Below, one piece after another: positions 15,630-23,921 of a DNA stretch of 31,367 nt. The DNA is from a virus. Under the pieces are notes generated by a model. It worked only from the letters and a program-made list of their open reading frames with translations. It did no database searches and had not been told where the DNA came from. Each line of letters begins with the position of its first letter. Positions within the stretch are counted from its first letter, which is position 1. The translations under genes were made by a program, and so were the position numbers. Where the stretch lies: positions 1 to 31,367 of the IMG/VR virus record IMGVR_UViG_3300009425_000002, one strand, 5' to 3'.

Positions 15630-16133
15630 ATGGTAATTCTAAGTACAGCAACATCAGCTCAGACTTTTCAGTTTATTCCTAGAAAATTTGTAATCTCAGG
15701 AAGTTTAGTTATAAGGGATGAAGAAACTAATCTAACTCAAACAAAGGAAGTAGGAATAGGTAAGCTAGGAGATTTTGGTGATATAAGTGTTGCATTAGTT
15801 TTAGAAGAAGGTAAGTTTTATGAATTAGAATTGTTTTCATTAGGATCTAACTGGAACAAAGTTACTGAGCTTTGGAATGACATTACTATTAATTGGAATG
15901 AAGCTCTTACACCTATTGGTGCAACATGGGCAACAGCACAAGAAGAATGGAACTTAGCAAATAGTAAATGGGAATCTGTAAGAGAAGAAGTTAAACAGAT
16001 AATATATAAAGATAGAATTTTTTGCACAGATCAGACTATTTCACAAAGGGCATCAGAATATTATGATCCAATTAAAGGATTATATGATGCAAGTACATCA
16101 GGTGATAACACTTATAAAGTATATAATGGATAA
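15630..16133 (+). CDS. Virion-operon protein with Trp-heptad helix
   Basis: A 167-residue protein. Residues 1-70 form a beta domain (IPRKFVISGSLVIRDEE then a Glu-rich edge) with ALVLEEGKFYELELF. Residues 75-114 carry six Trp at positions 75, 82, 89, 100, 107 and 114, that is steps of 7, 7, 11, 7, 7, so a helix with one Trp face. The end (IIYKDRIFCTDQ) is again beta. I know similar W-patterned inserts in flavobacterial phage proteins next to portal genes, but no function is established to my knowledge. It is the first gene after a strong terminator and is followed two bases later by the portal. Confidence 0.7.
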   Translation: MVILSTATSAQTFQFIPRKFVISGSLVIRDEETNLTQTKEVGIGKLGDFGDISVALVLEEGKFYELELFSLGSNWNKVTELWNDITINWNEALTPIGATWATAQEEWNLANSKWESVREEVKQIIYKDRIFCTDQTISQRASEYYDPIKGLYDASTSGDNTYKVYNG

Positions 16134-16135
16134 TT

Positions 16136-17935
16136 ATGAGCAGACAACATAGGAAAGAAAAATTTAAAGGAGATATTAGAGTATTAAAGTTAGCAACTTA
16201 TACCTCACCTAAAATCATAGAAGATCCAAGAAAGGATTTTGTAATGTATGGAGAGGACAACAATTACTATCAATACCTAATAGACACCTTTATGGGTTCA
16301 CCAACTAATCATGCCTGTATTAATGGGATATCAGAAATGATATATGGCAGAGGATTAGATGCATTAAATAGCCAAGCAAAACCTGATCAGTATGCTAAGA
16401 TGATTAGCTTAATGAATAAGGATGTAATCAAGAAAGTTATTTATGATTACTACTTAATGGGTGGTGCAGCAATACAAATTATCTATGGTAAGGGAAGAAA
16501 GCAGATAGTACAGATTGAACATATGCCAGTAGAAACTTTAAGGGCTGAAATAAGCTCTGATAAAGGTAAAATAGAAGGATACTACTATTCACCTGATTGG
16601 AGCAAGTACAAGTCATCTGATGAGCTTAAGAGAATACCTGCATTTGGTACATCTAAAGAGAATATAGAGATATTATTTATTAAACCTTACAAAGCAGGTT
16701 ACTATTACTATAGTCCTCCTGCATATACTGGTGGATTACAATATGCAGAGCTAGAAGCTGAGGTATCTAACTTCCACATGAACAATATTAAGAATGGTTT
16801 ATCACCTTCTATGATTATAAACATGAATAATGGTATTCCAAATGAAGAAGAAAGATCAATCATTGAAAGAAGAATAGCTGAAAAGTTTACTGGATCAACT
16901 AATGCAGGAAGATTTATACTATCATTTAATGACAATACAGAATCTCAAGCAACTATAGAACCAATACAGTTGTCTGATGCACACAATCAATATCAATTTT
17001 TAAGTACTGAATCACAAGAAAAGATATTAGTATCTCACAGAGTTGTTTCTCCTATGCTTTTAGGTATTAAAAACAATACTGGTTTGGGTAATAATGCTGA
17101 TGAAATGGAGAAAGCATCTGTACTTATGGACAATATGGTAATAAGACCATACCAAAACCTTATGATTGATGCCTTTGATAAGATATTAGAATTCAATGAT
17201 ATATCATTAAAGCTATATTTCAAAACATTACAACCTTTAGAGTTTACAGATTTAACAAATGTTACAGATCAGGAAACAAGAGAAGAAGAAACTGGACAGA
17301 AATTAAGTTTAAAAAAGCAAATGAAGGTACACAGACCTTATGATCATCTAACAAAAGATGTGGCAAAGCTGTTAATTGACATGGGAGAAGATGAAGATCT
17401 TGATACATGGGAGGTAATATCTGAAGATTCAGTTAATTATGAAAAGGATGATAAGCAAAATGAGATGTTACAACTTACTGTCAGTACTGGATCAGCAAAA
17501 CCTGCTAGTAAAAGTGAGCAAGATAAAGGATTATTTAAAGTAAGATATAGATATGCAGGAGTAAAACAAGCAAACACTAGACCATTTTGTTTAGAAATGT
17601 TAAAAGCTAAAAAGATATATAGAAAAGAAGATATAATAGCTATGGATAATCAAGTAGTTAATGCAGGATGGGGACCAAGAGGTGCTGATACTTATTCAAT
17701 TTGGCTTTACAAAGGTGGTGGAAACTGTCATCATGCATGGAATAGAGTGGTGTACTTTAGAAAAAGAAATGATCAAGGGGAGTTTTTACCTAATAAAGGT
17801 CTAACTAATGATAAAAGAATAACAGAGGCTGAAGCTAGTACTATAGCAGGTGGATTTACACCTGAGAAAAATGCTAAAAAAGTAGCTGAAAAACCTAAAG
17901 ACATGAATTACAATGGATTTTTAAAACCTAGATAA
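16136..17935 (+). CDS. Portal protein with MuF-like C-terminal domain
   Basis: A 599-residue protein. Residues 1 to about 400 look like a phage portal. They include RKDFVMYGEDNNYYQYL, then NHACINGISEMIYGRG, the stem/clip alternation, and SHRVVSPMLLGIKNNTGLGNN near 300 followed by a long helix. This dodecameric ring is the DNA gate and terminase docking site. Residues about 463-570 form a separate domain with TRPFC485 and GGGNC531HH, W-N-R. It resembles the gpF (MuF) C-terminal type, with paired Cys and a C-H-H motif that could bind a metal. The protein is longer than usual (400-500) because of this fusion. The next gene is the connector, consistent with the neck. Confidence 0.83.
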   Translation: MSRQHRKEKFKGDIRVLKLATYTSPKIIEDPRKDFVMYGEDNNYYQYLIDTFMGSPTNHACINGISEMIYGRGLDALNSQAKPDQYAKMISLMNKDVIKKVIYDYYLMGGAAIQIIYGKGRKQIVQIEHMPVETLRAEISSDKGKIEGYYYSPDWSKYKSSDELKRIPAFGTSKENIEILFIKPYKAGYYYYSPPAYTGGLQYAELEAEVSNFHMNNIKNGLSPSMIINMNNGIPNEEERSIIERRIAEKFTGSTNAGRFILSFNDNTESQATIEPIQLSDAHNQYQFLSTESQEKILVSHRVVSPMLLGIKNNTGLGNNADEMEKASVLMDNMVIRPYQNLMIDAFDKILEFNDISLKLYFKTLQPLEFTDLTNVTDQETREEETGQKLSLKKQMKVHRPYDHLTKDVAKLLIDMGEDEDLDTWEVISEDSVNYEKDDKQNEMLQLTVSTGSAKPASKSEQDKGLFKVRYRYAGVKQANTRPFCLEMLKAKKIYRKEDIIAMDNQVVNAGWGPRGADTYSIWLYKGGGNCHHAWNRVVYFRKRNDQGEFLPNKGLTNDKRITEAEASTIAGGFTPEKNAKKVAEKPKDMNYNGFLKPR

Positions 17936-17937
17936 CA

Positions 17938-18447
17938 ATGGCAGCAACAGTATTATTTATAAATAGGAATGATTTAGTACAAAATACTATAATAGATGGT
18001 AATGTACAAGCTGATAAGCTAATGCATTTCATCTCTATAGCACAAGAGATACATGTTCAGCATTATTTAGGTACAGATTTATATGATAAAATAGCATCTT
18101 TAATAAGTGCAAAGACTATTGCAGGTACTGTTTATGAAACATTACTAATAGATTATGTTCAGCCTATGCTTATTCATTATGCAATGGTTGATTTCTTACC
18201 TTTTGGAGCTTATCAAATAAAGAATGGAGGGATATTTAAACATGTTTCAGAAAATGCAGAAACAGTTAGTAAGAATGAGATAGATTTCCTAGTTGAAAAG
18301 GAAAGAACAATGGCAGAGTATTACACTAGGAGGTTTATTTCCTATATGGATTTTAATCAAACTTCATATCCTGAATATACATCTAACACAAATGATGATA
18401 TATATCCTGATAGAGATGAACCAACTTTTCAAGGATGGGTTTTATAG
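17938..18447 (+). CDS. Head-tail connector (adaptor) protein
   Basis: A 169-residue, mainly helical protein two bases after the portal stop. The opening (FINRNDLVQNTIIDGNVQAD) and helices HFISIAQEIHVQHYLGTDLYDKI, PMLIHYAMVDFLPF and EYYTRRFISYM fit the gp6/gp15-type adaptor that sits under the portal (the family often labelled DUF6712 in Bacteroidota phages). Position and helical plan both support it. The acidic C-terminus (DDIYPDRDEPTFQGW) may be an exposed tail. Confidence 0.75.
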   Translation: MAATVLFINRNDLVQNTIIDGNVQADKLMHFISIAQEIHVQHYLGTDLYDKIASLISAKTIAGTVYETLLIDYVQPMLIHYAMVDFLPFGAYQIKNGGIFKHVSENAETVSKNEIDFLVEKERTMAEYYTRRFISYMDFNQTSYPEYTSNTNDDIYPDRDEPTFQGWVL

Positions 18448-18448
18448 T

Positions 18449-18547
18449 ATGATAAGAATGAAAATATATAAACCTAAGCAAAAGAACATTATAAAGTTAA
18501 TGAGATATATAAATAAAAAATTTAAAATAACACAAAATGGCAAGTAG
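18449..18547 (+). CDS. Very small basic protein
   Basis: A 32-residue frame (ATG 18449, TAG 18545-18547), almost all Lys/Arg, Ile and Tyr, one base after the connector stop and overlapping the fibre gene start by 11 bases. Spacing favours a real gene. Composition is that of a basic helix. It has no known function and could be only a coupling leader. Confidence 0.4.
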   Translation: MIRMKIYKPKQKNIIKLMRYINKKFKITQNGK

Positions 18548-21002
18548 TTTAACAGGAATATCAATAGCATCCAGTTATGATTCACTTATTAAGGTAGGAG
18601 ATAATGATGGATTGACCTCTCAGTTAAAAGTTCTATCTGATGGATTAGGAACAGAGACTGGAATCAGTATGAACAATACTGGAGATCTAACAGCAACTGG
18701 AACAATAACAGCAAACAGCTTTGTTGGAGCTTTGAGTGGAAATATAACTGGAAATACAACAGTTTCAGGAACTTTGACATTTGGATCTCTTTCAGATGGA
18801 GTAATTACTATAGCAGATTTCAAGGATGAGGATAATATGAGTTCAGATAGTGCTACAGCATTAGCTACTCAGCAATCAATTAAAGCATATGTAGATTCTC
18901 AGTTAGGAGTTCAAGATTTAGACTTTCAAGGTGATGCAGGTGGACAACAAGCTATTGATTTAAATACAGAAGTATTATCAGTAGTAGGAACAGCAAATGA
19001 AATATCTACTAATTCTACTGGTAATGCATTAACAATCTCATTAAATCCTAATATAAGTGGATTAACTTCTGTAGCAGCTACAAGTTTTACTGGTGCATTA
19101 ACTGGAAATTCCAGTACAGCTACAACTTTACTAACTTCTAGAAATATTGCAGGTGTTGCATTTAATGGTAGTGCTGATATCTCATTATCTACAAGTAATA
19201 TCACAGAAGGTTCTAATCTTTATTATACTCAATCTAGATTTGATTCAGCATTTTCAGCAAAATCTACAACTAACCTACCTGAGGGGACAAATTTATATTT
19301 TACAGATGCAAGAGCAGATGCAAGAGTAAACTTACAGACTGGTGCAAATTTAGATTTATCATCTAAAACTACTTCAGATCTTGCAGAGGGAAGTAACAAA
19401 TATTTCACAGATGAAAGAACTGATGATAGAGTAGCTAGTTTAATAGTTGCATCTACTGGTCTTTCAAGTGTATATAATGATGCTGCAGGTAGTTTAACAT
19501 TAACTAACACAGCACCTGATCAAACAGTAGCCTTAACTGGTGGAACTGGCATAACTACAAGTGGAACATATCCAAATTTCACAATTACAAATGATTCTCC
19601 TGATCAAACAGTTTCAGTAACTGGTTCAAATGGTGTAGCAAATGGAGGTACTTATCCTAACTTAACTATTGCAGGTACTGATGCAACTACAAGTGCAAAA
19701 GGTGTTGCAAGTTTCTCATCTAATCACTTTGATGTTGCTAGTGGAGCTGTTAGCATAAAAGCAGATTCAATTGATGATACTTTAATTGACTTTGGAACTG
19801 GAGCAGGACAAGTAAGTTCAGATGATGTTCCTGAAGGTTCAACTAATCAGTATTTTACAAATGAAAGAGTAGATGACCAAGTTGGTAATAATTTAATTGT
19901 AGGAGGAACTGGAATTAGTGCAGTTTATGATGATACAGCAGGAACTCTAACATTAAATAATACTTCAAGTGGAATAGGATTAACAGATTTCTCAGCAGCA
20001 ACATCAGGAATAGGATCATTAGTTTATGATAATTCAAATGGAGTGTTTACTTATACTGGAGCTAGTACTTCAGAAGTTCAGGGTAAAATAACTAAGGCTT
20101 ATGTAGATGGTTTAGGAATTGCAGCTAGTACAGCAGCAAACTTAACTGGAACTCCTAACATAAGTGTTGGAACAATATCAGCAAGTGGAACAATTACTGG
20201 AAACTTAACTGGTAATGTTACTGGTAATGTAACTGGAAGCTCAGGATCTACATCAGGAAATTCTGCAACTGCAACAGCTCTACAAACAGCAAGAACAATA
20301 TCAGGTGTTTCATTTGATGGATCAGCTAACATAACTCTAAATACTGCAGATATTACAGAAAACACAAATCTGTATTATACTGATGCTAGATTTGACACTA
20401 GGTTTGGAACTAAAGACACAGATGATTTAACACAAGGAACTACTAATCTTTATAATCAAACTCATACTGGTGATGTTACTGGAGCAACAGCATTAACTAT
20501 TGCAAATGATGCAGTAACACAAGCTAAAATAGCAGATGATGCTGTAGGAGCTGACCAGTTAGCAGCAAATTCAGTAGTAACTGCCTCTATAGTAGATGCA
20601 AATGTTACAACAGCAAAAATCCTTGATGCAAACATTACAACTGCTAAAGTTTTAGATGCTAATATAACTACAGCTAAAATAGCTGATGATAATGTTACCT
20701 ATTCTAAATTAGGTGTAGAGTTTACTGAAGCAGCAGCTTTAACTGGTACATCAGTAGATTGGACATCAGCACAAACATTTACAAAGACATTAAGTGCAAA
20801 CACAACTTTAACATTTACTGGTGTTTCAACTGGTATGCAGATAAACTTAGTTATTAGTGGAAACTATACACTAACTTTACCTTCAAGTGTAAAAGAGTTA
20901 ACCAATGCAAGTACTTATGATGGTACTGGAGAAAATTTAATAAGTATAGTTTCTACAAATGGAAACACAGAACAATTTGCAACAATTAATAAAGTAGCAT
21001 AA
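18537..21002 (+). CDS. Tail fibre protein with repeated EGxNxYFTxxR modules
   Basis: An 821-residue protein, very rich in T, S, G, N and A, the signature of trimeric beta-fibres. Repeats are visible: 'EG[ST]NLY[YF]TDAR-D' modules five times (near residues 222, 244, 284, 437 and 600), GTITGNxTG blocks, two 'PDQTV' blocks, and near 700 a row of DANITTAK[IV] units. These are typical of marine-phage fibre shafts. The last 90 residues form a compact beta end (TLTFTGVSTGMQINLVISG). It likely binds the host surface and is followed by fibre-assembly and adhesin genes. The repetitive DNA could recombine to change length. Confidence 0.82.
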   Translation: MASSLTGISIASSYDSLIKVGDNDGLTSQLKVLSDGLGTETGISMNNTGDLTATGTITANSFVGALSGNITGNTTVSGTLTFGSLSDGVITIADFKDEDNMSSDSATALATQQSIKAYVDSQLGVQDLDFQGDAGGQQAIDLNTEVLSVVGTANEISTNSTGNALTISLNPNISGLTSVAATSFTGALTGNSSTATTLLTSRNIAGVAFNGSADISLSTSNITEGSNLYYTQSRFDSAFSAKSTTNLPEGTNLYFTDARADARVNLQTGANLDLSSKTTSDLAEGSNKYFTDERTDDRVASLIVASTGLSSVYNDAAGSLTLTNTAPDQTVALTGGTGITTSGTYPNFTITNDSPDQTVSVTGSNGVANGGTYPNLTIAGTDATTSAKGVASFSSNHFDVASGAVSIKADSIDDTLIDFGTGAGQVSSDDVPEGSTNQYFTNERVDDQVGNNLIVGGTGISAVYDDTAGTLTLNNTSSGIGLTDFSAATSGIGSLVYDNSNGVFTYTGASTSEVQGKITKAYVDGLGIAASTAANLTGTPNISVGTISASGTITGNLTGNVTGNVTGSSGSTSGNSATATALQTARTISGVSFDGSANITLNTADITENTNLYYTDARFDTRFGTKDTDDLTQGTTNLYNQTHTGDVTGATALTIANDAVTQAKIADDAVGADQLAANSVVTASIVDANVTTAKILDANITTAKVLDANITTAKIADDNVTYSKLGVEFTEAAALTGTSVDWTSAQTFTKTLSANTTLTFTGVSTGMQINLVISGNYTLTLPSSVKELTNASTYDGTGENLISIVSTNGNTEQFATINKVA

Positions 21003-21005
21003 ATT

Positions 21006-21485
21006 ATGAAAGCAGTAAAAAATAATGAAATAATAACCTTATATCAATCACTACCTAATTCATTTAGATCCTCAACTGGATTACATTATAACATAAAAGG
21101 TTGGAGTGATAGTGAAATGGAAGATAATGGTCTTTTTAATGTAATTATTGATGATTCCTATAATAGCAAAATACACAATTTAGGTGAAATCTATTGGGAT
21201 TTAAAGGGTAGGGTATTTAAAAAAGATATATCTGAAAAAACATGGGTACAATCATTATCAGAGTTAAAAGAAAGAGAGATAGATAATTTTAAACATAGAG
21301 TTATAAATGAACTTTCAAAAACTGATTGGTACATTATAAGAAAAGCAGATAATGGATCAGAAATACCACAAAAAATAAATGATGCAAGGAAATCATTAAG
21401 AAGTATAGCAAATGAAGTAGAATCAGAAATCAATGCATTAACTACTAAAGCAGAGGTTATTACATTTGATTTCCCAAACATTTAA
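21006..21485 (+). CDS. Tail fibre assembly / DUF4376-like protein
   Basis: A 159-residue protein. An N-terminal beta part (NIKGWSDSEMEDNGLF) resembles the short head domain of such proteins. The C-terminal half has LSKTDWYIIRKADNG, 'EIPQKINDARKSLRSIANEVESEI': the 'L-x-x-TDW-x-x-x-R ... R-x-x-LR' pattern common to fibre-assembly chaperones and DUF4376 proteins. Placement straight after the fibre gene supports it. It may stay on the virion or act only during fibre trimerisation. Confidence 0.7.
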   Translation: MKAVKNNEIITLYQSLPNSFRSSTGLHYNIKGWSDSEMEDNGLFNVIIDDSYNSKIHNLGEIYWDLKGRVFKKDISEKTWVQSLSELKEREIDNFKHRVINELSKTDWYIIRKADNGSEIPQKINDARKSLRSIANEVESEINALTTKAEVITFDFPNI

Positions 21486-21487
21486 AA

Positions 21488-22513
21488 ATGGGTATAAATA
21501 AAAGACTGATAGGTGCAGGTGTAGCAGCAGAGCAGGGTGCTGTAGGTTTTAATGCAATTGCTTACAGTGGAAATTCCAATTCCAATAGATCATTTACTGG
21601 ATTAGGTTTTCAGCCTGACATAATTTGGATTAAAGGTAGGAATAACAGTGAACAACATTACTTTTATGATTCAACAAGAGGTTCAAGTAAATTTTTACAT
21701 ACTAATCTAACTTCAGCAGAAGGAACAGATTCAACTACAAGACTAAAATCATTTAATGCTGATGGATTTACTTTAGGAAATGATCCTGCTGTTAATGGTA
21801 ATAACAACACCTATATAGCATGGTGTTGGAAAATAAATGGAGGTACAACTTCATCAAATACAGATGGAACAAATATAGACTCAACAGTTCAAGTAAATGC
21901 TGATTTAGGAATGAGTATAGTTCAATATTCAACTCCAAGTACTTTTAGTAGTTCAAATACAGTTGGACATGGGTTAGGTTCAGCACCTGATATGATTATT
22001 CTTAAAGCTACAAGCACAACAGAAGATTGGTATGTATATCATAGTGCAATGGGATTGAATGAGTTTATGAGGTTAAACCTGCCTAATGCACAAGCATCAG
22101 CTACTTATTTATTTAATACTGTTAATGATACAGTTTTTAATCCCAATTATACTTCTACTTCACCTATAACTAACATAGCATATTGTTTTAAAAGTATTGA
22201 TAACTTTTCAAAGTTTGGGAGCTACACAGGAGATGGAACTACTGGGCAATCAATTGCAGTTGGATTTCAGCCTAACTATGTATTCATAAAATCTACATTT
22301 GGCACTTCTAATTGGACAGTATATGACACAGTAAGAGGTATTACTAATGGTGGATTTTTAAATCCTGACAACTCTGATTCTGAAACATCTGATAGTCTTT
22401 CACCAAACATTACCATAACTTCAACAGGGTTTTCAATCACATCAGGAGGGGTAACTCAAGGTCTTAACTCAGATACAAGATTATACATCTACTGGGCAAC
22501 TAAAATAAATTAA
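21488..22513 (+). CDS. Tail adhesin / receptor-binding protein (DUF7483-like)
   Basis: A 341-residue Ser/Thr/Gly-rich protein with three related modules, each containing 'G-F-Q-P-[DN]-x-[IV]-x-[IL]-K' followed by W/H-x-x-x-D-x-x-RG. They lie near residues 36-66 (GLGFQPDIIWIKGR), 160-190 (GLGSAPDMIILK) and 260-285 (VGFQPNYVFIKS). This is the arrangement of adhesins widespread in marine phages (DUF7483 type). It is probably the distal fibre tip and follows the assembly gene by two bases. Confidence 0.75.
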   Translation: MGINKRLIGAGVAAEQGAVGFNAIAYSGNSNSNRSFTGLGFQPDIIWIKGRNNSEQHYFYDSTRGSSKFLHTNLTSAEGTDSTTRLKSFNADGFTLGNDPAVNGNNNTYIAWCWKINGGTTSSNTDGTNIDSTVQVNADLGMSIVQYSTPSTFSSSNTVGHGLGSAPDMIILKATSTTEDWYVYHSAMGLNEFMRLNLPNAQASATYLFNTVNDTVFNPNYTSTSPITNIAYCFKSIDNFSKFGSYTGDGTTGQSIAVGFQPNYVFIKSTFGTSNWTVYDTVRGITNGGFLNPDNSDSETSDSLSPNITITSTGFSITSGGVTQGLNSDTRLYIYWATKIN

Positions 22514-22514
22514 A

Positions 22515-22664
22515 ATGACTTTTGACTTTGAACCATCTATCTTAGGTTTTGTAACAATAATTCTAACAATTAATGAGATTAATTCATGGCTTCAAGGTTT
22601 ACTTATTATAGTTACATTAGTTTATACATCAATCAAAATAATTCAACTTTTAAAAAAAAAATAA
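22515..22664 (+). CDS. Small membrane protein, holin-like
   Basis: A 49-residue protein with two hydrophobic segments (about 9-20 and 28-46) separated by a short polar turn (NEINSW) and ending in LLKKK. Two spans with a positive cytoplasmic tail is a class II/III-like holin plan. It is the first of four closely packed genes that include an endolysin and a larger holin-like protein, so a lysis role (holin or antiholin) is likely. The start is ATG 22515, one base after the adhesin stop. Confidence 0.6.
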   Translation: MTFDFEPSILGFVTIILTINEINSWLQGLLIIVTLVYTSIKIIQLLKKK

Positions 22665-22763
22665 ATGGTAAGAATTTTAAGATATTTAGCAACCAAATTA
22701 GAGCAGTTCAATAATAAAGTTGCAACTGTTTGGAATAAGTGGTTAGGAAAAATAAAAATGTAG
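22665..22763 (+). CDS. Very small cationic amphipathic peptide of the lysis cassette
   Basis: A 32-residue frame, ATG 22665 directly after the previous stop, TAG 22761-22763. A single helix with net positive charge and alternate hydrophobic face (RILRYLATKLEQF ... VWNKWLGKIKM). It lies between the holin-like and endolysin genes. Membrane-active amphipathic peptides can act in phage lysis (for example as spanin/disruptin substitutes), but here this is only inference. Confidence 0.5.
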   Translation: MVRILRYLATKLEQFNNKVATVWNKWLGKIKM

Positions 22764-22766
22764 TAG

Positions 22767-23333
22767 ATGAAACTAAGCAAGAACTTAACACTAGCTGAAG
22801 CAGTAAGATCAGAAACTGCAAAGAGAGTAGGAATAGATAACAAACCTACAAAAGAACACATAGAGAATTTAAAGGTAACAGCAGAGAAGCTATTTCAGCC
22901 TATTAGAGACCATTTTGATAAGCCAGTATATGTTTCTAGCATGTATAGATCAGAACAGCTTAATAGAGCTTTAAAATTTGCTAGTAAGACTAGTTTACAT
23001 ATGACTGGACAAGCAATAGATATAGATATGGATCATACATCTATTTCTAACAAACAAATATTTGACTTTATTAAGGATGAATTAGAATTTGATTCATTGC
23101 TTTGGGAGCATGGTGAAGATTCTCCTAGTTGGGTACATGTATCTTATAGAGAAGGTAAGAATAGAAAACAAGTTTTAGAGGCATATAAAGATGATGTTAC
23201 TGGACTTGTAAAGTATAAGCATTATGAGCAAAGAAAAGCAAAACAAAAAGAAGTTCAAGGAGACAAAACTAGGTCATTTTCTACTGGGAAAGTCAGGAGT
23301 GTTTCAGACAGTAGCAGAAAGCATACCAAATAG
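22767..23333 (+). CDS. Endolysin, peptidase M15-type (zinc D,D- or L,D-peptidase)
   Basis: A 188-residue enzyme expected to cleave peptide bonds in host peptidoglycan. The M15A_3 pattern is complete: SSMYRSEQLN near 57-66, S-L-H78-M-T-G-Q-A-I-D85-I-D for two zinc ligands, and W-V-H124-V-S-Y for the third. No signal peptide is seen, so it needs a holin. The last 40 residues are polar/basic and are read from DNA that also encodes the start of the next gene (110-base overlap). Confidence 0.9.
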   Translation: MKLSKNLTLAEAVRSETAKRVGIDNKPTKEHIENLKVTAEKLFQPIRDHFDKPVYVSSMYRSEQLNRALKFASKTSLHMTGQAIDIDMDHTSISNKQIFDFIKDELEFDSLLWEHGEDSPSWVHVSYREGKNRKQVLEAYKDDVTGLVKYKHYEQRKAKQKEVQGDKTRSFSTGKVRSVSDSSRKHTK

Positions 23334-23649
23334 TGGGTTTTTAGGTGTATTAAAGCAGCTTATAGTTAAAGATGATACACTAGCTCAAAAGGATAAAGAT
23401 ATAGCCTTAGAGATGCTTAGGTTTGATATGGCTGAAATGGATGCTGTAACAAGAAGATGGGAATCTGACAACCTATCTGATAGTTGGCTTTCAAAAAATG
23501 TTAGACCATTAACATTAGTGTTTCTTACATTAGTATATGCATCAGGATTTTTCTTAGAATATAATTTAGATATTATAAATCAACTAATGCTTTTAATTTA
23601 TGGAGCTTATTTTGGAGGCAGATCATTTGAAAAAATAAATAAACTGTAA
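23224..23649 (+). CDS. Holin-like membrane protein (GTA_holin_3TM-type)
   Basis: A 141-residue protein: basic N-terminus, helical middle (SGFLGVLKQLI, KDIALEMLRFDMAEM) and two strong hydrophobic segments at about 95-112 and 116-131 (FLTLVYASGFFLEY; LMLLIYGAYFGGRSF). The 'R-P-L-T...Y-G-x-Y-F-G-G-R-x-x-E' ending is typical of the GTA_holin_3TM family. It starts inside the endolysin gene in another frame (ATG 23224), and its N-terminal KLGHFLLGKSGVFQTV stretch resembles family members, so the long overlap seems real. It probably forms the lesion that releases the endolysin. Confidence 0.75.
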   Translation: MSKEKQNKKKFKETKLGHFLLGKSGVFQTVAESIPNSGFLGVLKQLIVKDDTLAQKDKDIALEMLRFDMAEMDAVTRRWESDNLSDSWLSKNVRPLTLVFLTLVYASGFFLEYNLDIINQLMLLIYGAYFGGRSFEKINKL

Positions 23650-23780
23650 TGAAAGAAGAAACTAAGAAAGTAAAATGTCAATGTGGTAAATCTACAGATA
23701 AAGATGGATATTGTGATGGATCTCATCAGAAAAAGCAACAATTATTTGAGATGAATAATTTACCATTTCCTTTTCTCTAA
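23649..23780 (+). CDS. CDGSH-type iron-sulfur miniprotein
   Basis: A 43-residue protein whose ATG overlaps the holin stop (TAATG). It contains C10-Q-C12-G-K-S-T-D-K-D-G-Y-C22-D-G-S-H26. CDGSH (mitoNEET-type) domains ligate a [2Fe-2S] cluster with three Cys and one His in C-x-C-x2-(S/T)-x3-P-x-C-D-G-(S/A/T)-H. Here all four ligands are present, but the spacing to the third Cys is one residue longer and the Pro is replaced by Gly. Known domains are redox or Fe-S transfer proteins that pair as dimers. A basic/Gln patch and a hydrophobic end follow. Its role in a phage is unknown. It is the last gene before the AT-rich spacer. Confidence 0.82.
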   Translation: MKEETKKVKCQCGKSTDKDGYCDGSHQKKQQLFEMNNLPFPFL

Positions 23781-23798
23781 TATATATATATAATTAAT

Positions 23799-23828
23799 AT
23801 ATACTTACTATTATAATATACTTACTAT
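23799..23828 (+). repeat. 13-base tandem-like direct repeat (iteron candidate)
   Basis: ATATACTTACTAT occurs at 23799-23811 and again at 23816-23828, a 17-base period, inside the AT-rich spacer. Two copies only, so the iteron interpretation is tentative. Confidence 0.55.
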
Positions 23829-23889
23829 AATAAGTACTATATATATAATACACTAAATATAGAGTATAATAATATTTTTGTTAAAAACA

Positions 23890-23921
23890 TTTGGTAGTTT
23901 GTAAATAAGTTTGTAATATTG
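23890..23921 (+). promoter_or_regulatory. Bacteroidota-type promoter of the early genes
   Basis: TTTG (23890-23893), a 20-base spacer and TAATATTG (23914-23921) give the TTTG/TAnnTTTG layout with one mismatch. TTTGGTAGTT at 23890-23899 is identical to the box of the leftward-operon promoter. An alternative, perfect TAAGTTTG lies at 23906-23913, but its upstream TTTG (23877-23880) is 25 bases away. Either would transcribe the frame starting after 23946. Confidence 0.55.

Noticed and set aside
18620-20365. Long minus-strand frames opposite the tail fibre gene
   Set aside because: They mirror the repetitive, Thr/Ser-rich codons of the fibre gene, have low-complexity translations, and lack spacing or promoter signals; they are shadows.
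18537-21002. CRISPR-like or DNA tandem repeats in the fibre gene
   Set aside because: The similarity is between protein modules; at DNA level the copies differ and spacing is irregular, with no direct repeat-spacer array.
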